A stretch of 64,000 bases of DNA, taken from NCBI GenBank assembly GCA_965248975.1, contig CBDFKU010000019.1:310001-374000 (forward strand). The letters run 5' to 3'. Below, piece by piece: positions 60,547-64,000 of the stretch; the first letter of the stretch is position 1, and every line of letters starts with the position of its first letter. The notes below the pieces were generated by a model that did not search any database, was not told where the DNA came from, and saw nothing but the letters and a program-made list of their open reading frames with translations. The DNA is from CBDFKU01 sp965248975 (GTDB lineage: Bacteria; Chloroflexota; Dehalococcoidia; Lucifugimonadales; JAGWBF01). The position numbers and the translations under genes are program-made.

Positions 60547-61422
60547 TCAGCGGGGCACGGGTATGCCGGCGATCTTTAGCTGGACGCGTCCCATGGTCTC
60601 CATGGTGGTGATGTAAAGGGTCTTCCAGTCGTAGCCGCCCCAGGCGCAGTTAGTGGTCTGGTTGGCGCCCGTGAGGATGGTGCCCAGGTGTTTCCCAGAA
60701 GGGTCGATGACCCAGACGCCACCGGGTCCCGTGCAGTACACGTTCCCCTCCACGTCCACCTTCATACCGTCGGGGGCACCCGACCGGTCGCTCTGCAGGT
60801 CGCAGAAGATCCTGCCGTTGGCCAGGGTCCCATCGGGCTGGACGTCGAAGGCCCGGATGTGTTTCTTGAAGGAGTCGTCGATGTACAGGACGGACTCGTC
60901 GGGGGAGAAGGCCAGCCCGTTGGGGCCCTCGAAGTCGGAGGCCACAAGGGTCACGTTACCGTCGGTGCCGACGCGGAAGACGCCGTTGTAGTCTAACTGC
61001 CGGTTAGCTGCTTCAATCCCGAAAGCGGGGTCGGTGAAGTAGACACTGCCGTCGGAGCGTACCACCACGTCGTTGGGGCTGTTCAGGGCCTTGCCCTCGT
61101 ACTTGTTTGCCAGAATGGTGCCGCTGCCGTTTTCCTCAAATCGGATGACGCACCGGTTGCCATGCCCCGCCGCTACCAGCCTGCCCTGAGAGTCCCGGGT
61201 AAGGCCGTTTCCGTTGCCCGGAGGGTCCCTGAACACCGAAACGCCTTCACCCTGGGCCCACTTCATCAGCCGGTCTCTGTTGACCTCGCTGAAGAGCAGG
61301 TAGCCGCCTTCCTTCCACCACAGGGGTCCCTCGCTGAGGCTGTATCCCCTGCCCAGCTCCTCCATTTCCTGGTCGGCCGACACGATTCGGTCCAGCTCTG
61401 GTGCGACGCGCTCGATGGGCAT
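60547..61422 (-). CDS. SMP-30/gluconolactonase/LRE family beta-propeller
   Basis: The 291-residue protein opens with GYSLSEGPLWWKEGGYLLFSEVNRDRLMKW, continues NSPNDVVVRSDGSVYFTDPAFG (metal-binding Asn and Asp) and GPNGLAFSPDESVLYIDDSF, and has the SGAPDGMKVDVEGNVYCTGPGGVWV segment. This is a six-bladed calcium-dependent lactonase. It would open a sugar or other lactone in the cytoplasm. AGGAGAGG precedes the ATG. The neighbouring SDR could make its lactone substrate, but this is inference. Confidence 0.9.
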   Translation of the reverse strand: MPIERVAPELDRIVSADQEMEELGRGYSLSEGPLWWKEGGYLLFSEVNRDRLMKWAQGEGVSVFRDPPGNGNGLTRDSQGRLVAAGHGNRCVIRFEENGSGTILANKYEGKALNSPNDVVVRSDGSVYFTDPAFGIEAANRQLDYNGVFRVGTDGNVTLVASDFEGPNGLAFSPDESVLYIDDSFKKHIRAFDVQPDGTLANGRIFCDLQSDRSGAPDGMKVDVEGNVYCTGPGGVWVIDPSGKHLGTILTGANQTTNCAWGGYDWKTLYITTMETMGRVQLKIAGIPVPR

Positions 61423-61449
61423 GATTTCCTCTCCTGCGAATTATTTAGA

Positions 61450-61510
61450 GCCCTCACCCTGGCCTGCGGCCACCCCTCTCCCTCAGGGAGAGGGGCCGGG
61501 GGTGAGGGCC
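61450..61510. repeat. Palindromic GCCCTCACCC/CCCTCTCCC intergenic repeat
   Basis: GCCCTCACCC, CCCCTCTCCC, TCA, GGGAGAGGGG and GGGTGAGGGC form a long, nearly perfect hairpin between the SMP-30-like gene and the luciferase-like gene. The same design, shorter, lies at 18,967. Confidence 0.7.
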
Positions 61511-61630
61511 TACGCCACAGTACCTTATCCCCATCCCCGACCTCCGGGGGCATCGGTTCTTTGAGGCAACTATATTTGGGTGCCGGAGCGCTGTCAAGGC
61601 AACGTTTCAGGCTATGGTAAGGGCTGGTCG

Positions 61631-62584
61631 CTAGCGAAAGTGGGGAATAACCCGGGTCGCCAGCAGCTCCACCTGTTCCAGCACCTTGCTCTGAGGGAGG
61701 CCCGGCCAAGTGATGCGGAAGATCCAGTGGAGGTCACCCAGCCTCTCCCGGTAGCGGTCGATCTCCTCCACGATCGCCTCCGGCGAGCCCATGAAATAGA
61801 GGTCAGGGTCGTAGTCGGTATCGTGCCACAGGGACATGGGTCCCCCGATGGACTGGTCACCTTCCCTTACGGCCGTCTCCTGATCTGAGGCGACGTACAG
61901 GTCCCGGCGGATGGGGAGCTCCGAGGGCGCGGCCTTGCCGTACTCTCGCAGACACTCATTGTAGTAAGCCAGACCCCGCTCGGTGTGGGCCAACGGCGCA
62001 TAGGGGGACGGGTACCAAGCGTCGGCAAGCCGGGCCGCGCGGCGGATGGCGGCGTCCTCGGTGGCCCCGATCCAGATGGGCGGACGGGGCTTCTGTAGAG
62101 GCTTGGTGATGCACACGGCGTCGGCGACGGAGAAGTGGCGCCCTTTGTAAGTGACCCTGTCCTCCGTCCACAAGCGGGTGATGATGCGCAGGGACTCCCC
62201 GGTTCGGGCGCCGCGGTGGGCCGGGTCGAAGCCGAAGGCCTCGCAGGGCATGGTGCGGCCCCCGACGCCCACCCCGAAGACCAGGCGGCCGCCGGAGATC
62301 ACGTCGAGGGTGGCCATCTGTTCGGCCACCTCGATGGGGTTGTGCAAGGCAAGCAGGAAGACTCCGGTGAGCAGGGCCATGTCGCCCGTCTCAGGGGCCA
62401 GCCGCGCCAGCAGCGGCACGGGTTGCAGAGCCCTCAGGGGTGTTCTCAGGTACCCGTGGTTTGAGGCGAAGCTGTCGAAGCCTGCGTCGCGGGTGGCCCG
62501 GGCCAGCTCCACCACCTCCTGGAGCTGCCGGTCGACGGGGTAGTCTTCGGTGTGGGGGGTCCAGTAAAGGATGCCGAATTTCAT
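61631..62584 (-). CDS. LLM-class (luciferase-like) flavin/F420-dependent oxidoreductase
   Basis: The 317-residue protein begins KFGILYWTPHTEDYPVD and has ARATRDAGFDSFASN, LLTGVFLLALHNPIEVAEQMATLDVISGGRLVFGVGVG and PPIWIGATEDAAIRRAARLADAW. These are the strands and cofactor-facing loops of the luciferase-like TIM barrel. It is only distantly similar to the 4.2-kb copy. GGGAGG precedes the ATG. It starts 122 bp from the divergent RraA-like gene, and the two may share a promoter region. Confidence 0.88.
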   Translation of the reverse strand: MKFGILYWTPHTEDYPVDRQLQEVVELARATRDAGFDSFASNHGYLRTPLRALQPVPLLARLAPETGDMALLTGVFLLALHNPIEVAEQMATLDVISGGRLVFGVGVGGRTMPCEAFGFDPAHRGARTGESLRIITRLWTEDRVTYKGRHFSVADAVCITKPLQKPRPPIWIGATEDAAIRRAARLADAWYPSPYAPLAHTERGLAYYNECLREYGKAAPSELPIRRDLYVASDQETAVREGDQSIGGPMSLWHDTDYDPDLYFMGSPEAIVEEIDRYRERLGDLHWIFRITWPGLPQSKVLEQVELLATRVIPHFR

Positions 62585-62706
62585 GCCGCGCCTCCCGGGT
62601 TATGGTCCTAGCCGATACCCACCTTATATTAAACGGTCCCCCCTTCCGTGTACATCGGCTTCTCCCAGGGGTTATACTCGGACAACTCTGGCGGGAGGTG
62701 ATATCG

Positions 62707-63390
62707 ATGGCGACTCCGCCCAGCAGCCGCCGGGCGTTGGCGGCCTTTCAAGACCTCAACACCTGCAATCTGTCCGACGCCCTGGATAGCATGGGGGTAC
62801 GGGGCCAGGCGGCCGGCATACTGCCCTTGTGGCACGGCTGCCCCAAGATAGCGGGCCAGGTCATGCCCATGAAGCTCAGTCTCCAGGCAACTTACTCCAC
62901 CGTGATCGGCACCCTGGAGGCCATCGAGGCCGCGAGTCCCGGGGACATCCTGGTCATCGACAACGGGGGCCGAGGAGACAGCAACAGCTTCGGGGGTATT
63001 GCGGCCTTCTCGGCCAACCACCGAGGCCTGCGCGGCTGTGTCATCGACGGCGGCACACGCGACATGGATGAGATGGAGGCGCTGCACTTCCCGGTCTACG
63101 GCAAAGGGACGGTCAATACGTCGGTGCGCGGGCGCATCGGCTTCGAGGGATACGGACTGCCGGTGGAGCTGGGAGGGGTGCCCGTGCGGCCTGGCGACTA
63201 TCTGTTCGCCGACGTAAACGGCATCGTGGTGGTATCGGCCGAGGAGGTCACCGAAGCCCTGGGCCGGGCCGCACGCCTGGCCGAGATGGAGAGACGTATC
63301 AAGCGAGACATCGCCGCCGGGACCAGGCCGGTCACCGCCCACCGGCGACACCGCTACGAGGAGGCGGCGCGGCGGCCTTCTGGGACCTGA
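62707..63390 (+). CDS. RraA-like / HMG aldolase family protein
   Basis: The ATG at 62707 is preceded by GGGAGGTGAT; an upstream start at 62440 would run antisense to the luciferase-like gene. The 227-residue protein has the RraA-fold landmarks: NLSDALDSMGVRG, SPGDILVIDNGGRGDSNSFGGI, GLRGCVIDGGTRDMDEM with the Arg-Asp pair that binds substrate and metal, and PVRPGDYLFADVNGIVVV. In catabolic contexts these proteins act as 4-hydroxy-4-methyl-2-oxoglutarate/oxaloacetate aldolases rather than RNase E inhibitors, and no RNase-related gene is nearby, so an aldolase is favoured. Confidence 0.88.
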   Translation: MATPPSSRRALAAFQDLNTCNLSDALDSMGVRGQAAGILPLWHGCPKIAGQVMPMKLSLQATYSTVIGTLEAIEAASPGDILVIDNGGRGDSNSFGGIAAFSANHRGLRGCVIDGGTRDMDEMEALHFPVYGKGTVNTSVRGRIGFEGYGLPVELGGVPVRPGDYLFADVNGIVVVSAEEVTEALGRAARLAEMERRIKRDIAAGTRPVTAHRRHRYEEAARRPSGT

Positions 63391-63408
63391 CGGTGGGCGG
63401 GCCTAATG

Positions 63409-63789
63409 CTATCCCGGATTTTTGTTCTCCCCGTCGAAACGGCGTTCCAGGGCCGCGATGGCTCCTTTCGTTACTCGACTCATGATGAAGCCCATCAAGG
63501 GCGCCATCAGGATTCCCAGGCCTGTCGGTCTGATCTCAAGAACATGTTCGACCCGGGCGCCTTCGCCCACGAGGGTCAGCAGCAACGTATGGCGTATGTC
63601 CACTAAGCGGGTCCGGACCTTGAACTGGATACACTTCGGTTCCTCGTACTTCGGTTCCTCGTACTCCGTCACCTCCATGTCGGACCGCCCGACGCCCCTA
63701 AAAGCTCCACGGAATCTGGTCCCCAGGCCGATCGGGCCCTCGGTTACCTTCGCGGCACTGCTTACGCTGGGGTGCCAGCTCGGGTAGTC
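63409..63789 (-). pseudogene. SRPBCC-family protein, 5' end cut off by an IS3-type element
   Basis: The body reads DYPSWHPSV, then GLGTRFRGAF, RLVDIRHTLLLTLVGEGARVEHVLEIRP and MSRVTKGAIAALERRF, the START/polyketide-cyclase-like fold of about 150 residues. Only about 126 codons are in the window. At 63,790 the element's terminal TGAGGTGGACCCC begins, so the first strand and helix are missing from this side. A start inside the element would add just five foreign residues. It also has a 15-bp tandem duplication (63635-63649, 63650-63664) giving EYEEPKYEEPK. The other half of the gene should lie beyond the element. Confidence 0.75.
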
Positions 63790-64000
63790 TGAGGTGGACC
63801 CCAAAATTCGGACAGGTGGCTAAGAGAGAGTCCCGCTCCTAAAATAGGACGGAAACAAGGAGCAGGACATGAAGCAAACACGTAAGAAGCACAGCCCAGT
63901 CTTCAAGGCCAAAGTGGCTTTGGCCGCGCTCCAGGGGGAGCACACCATTGCAGAGCTGGCAAGCCGGTTTGAAGTCCACCCGAGCCAGATCCATGCCTGG
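63790..64000 (+). mobile_element. IS3-family element, left part only
   Basis: TGAGGTGGACCCCAAAATTC at 63790 is the usual terminal repeat of IS3-type elements, followed 79 bp later by an orfA start. It continues past the window. It is different from the IS3 element at 55.5-58.2 kb, whose ends read TGGGACACAT. Confidence 0.8.
63869..64000 (+). CDS. IS3-family transposase OrfA (3' truncated by window edge)
   Basis: The ATG follows AAGGAGCAGG. The 44 visible residues begin KQTRKKHSPVFKAKVALAA and continue IAELASRFEVHPSQIHAW, the HTH_Tnp_1 domain of IS3-family OrfA. It interrupts the SRPBCC gene on the other strand. Confidence 0.88.
   Translation, partial: MKQTRKKHSPVFKAKVALAALQGEHTIAELASRFEVHPSQIHAW

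Noticed and set aside
1..64000. tRNA or rRNA genes
   Set aside because: No TpsiC-arm-like motif in a cloverleaf context and no conserved rRNA stretch was found by reading.

Overview
The window is GC-rich chromosomal DNA from an uncultured-looking bacterium, most likely a Chloroflexota member of the Dehalococcoidia/SAR202 type. This is an inference from gene content: many amidohydrolase-2 paralogues, two F420/flavin-type luciferase-like oxidoreductases, D-aminoacylase-like enzymes, an Opp/Dpp importer, ELWxSDGT and PKD surface proteins, cyclase-AAA-TPR signalling and bacterial archaellin-type pilins. No rRNA, tRNA or CRISPR array was seen.

Positions 1-21,900 are a catabolic block. It opens with the end of a bifunctional aldolase/short-chain dehydrogenase, a GatC/AtzG-like mini-subunit with its amidase, and two decayed fragments (multicopper oxidase, Crp/Fnr). 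A leftward run follows: ABC importer (two ATPases, two permeases, lipoprotein binding protein), an amidohydrolase and a luciferase-like oxidoreductase. Next come two more amidohydrolases, a crotonase resembling 6-oxocamphor hydrolase, an NHL propeller, two divergent D-aminoacylase-like enzymes and a fourth amidohydrolase. Together they suggest uptake and hydrolysis of an amide- or ring-containing organic compound; the substrate cannot be read from sequence.

Positions 21,960-42,810 are about the envelope and cell surface. A 1261-residue protein fuses a repeat-rich hydrophobic region to a solute-binding domain and a VWA domain, followed by a membrane protein with a C-terminal HTH. Then come an MFS transporter, two tandem archaellin-like pilins (one frameshifted), a Ser/Thr kinase, and a giant PKD-repeat protein. 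A single in-frame TAG separates the PKD protein from an upstream secreted section in the same frame. A duplicated lipoprotein closes the block.

Positions 42,950-51,510 hold a zinc-ribbon/cyclase/AAA/TPR regulator, a double CDGSH Fe-S protein, a cyclic-nucleotide-binding protein, a ferritin-like protein, a mycothiol-type formaldehyde dehydrogenase, a small membrane protein and an isochorismatase-like hydrolase.

Positions 51,650-58,240 are one ELWxSDGT/DUF11 surface-protein gene broken twice: by an IS630-family element, and by an IS3-family element that appears to contain an IS110-family element. Removing the insertions on paper restores the reading frame. Positions 58,250-64,000 carry hairpins, a small gene, a lone prepilin, an SDR, an SMP-30-like enzyme, a second luciferase-like oxidoreductase, an RraA-like protein, and an SRPBCC gene cut by another IS3-type element that runs off the right edge.
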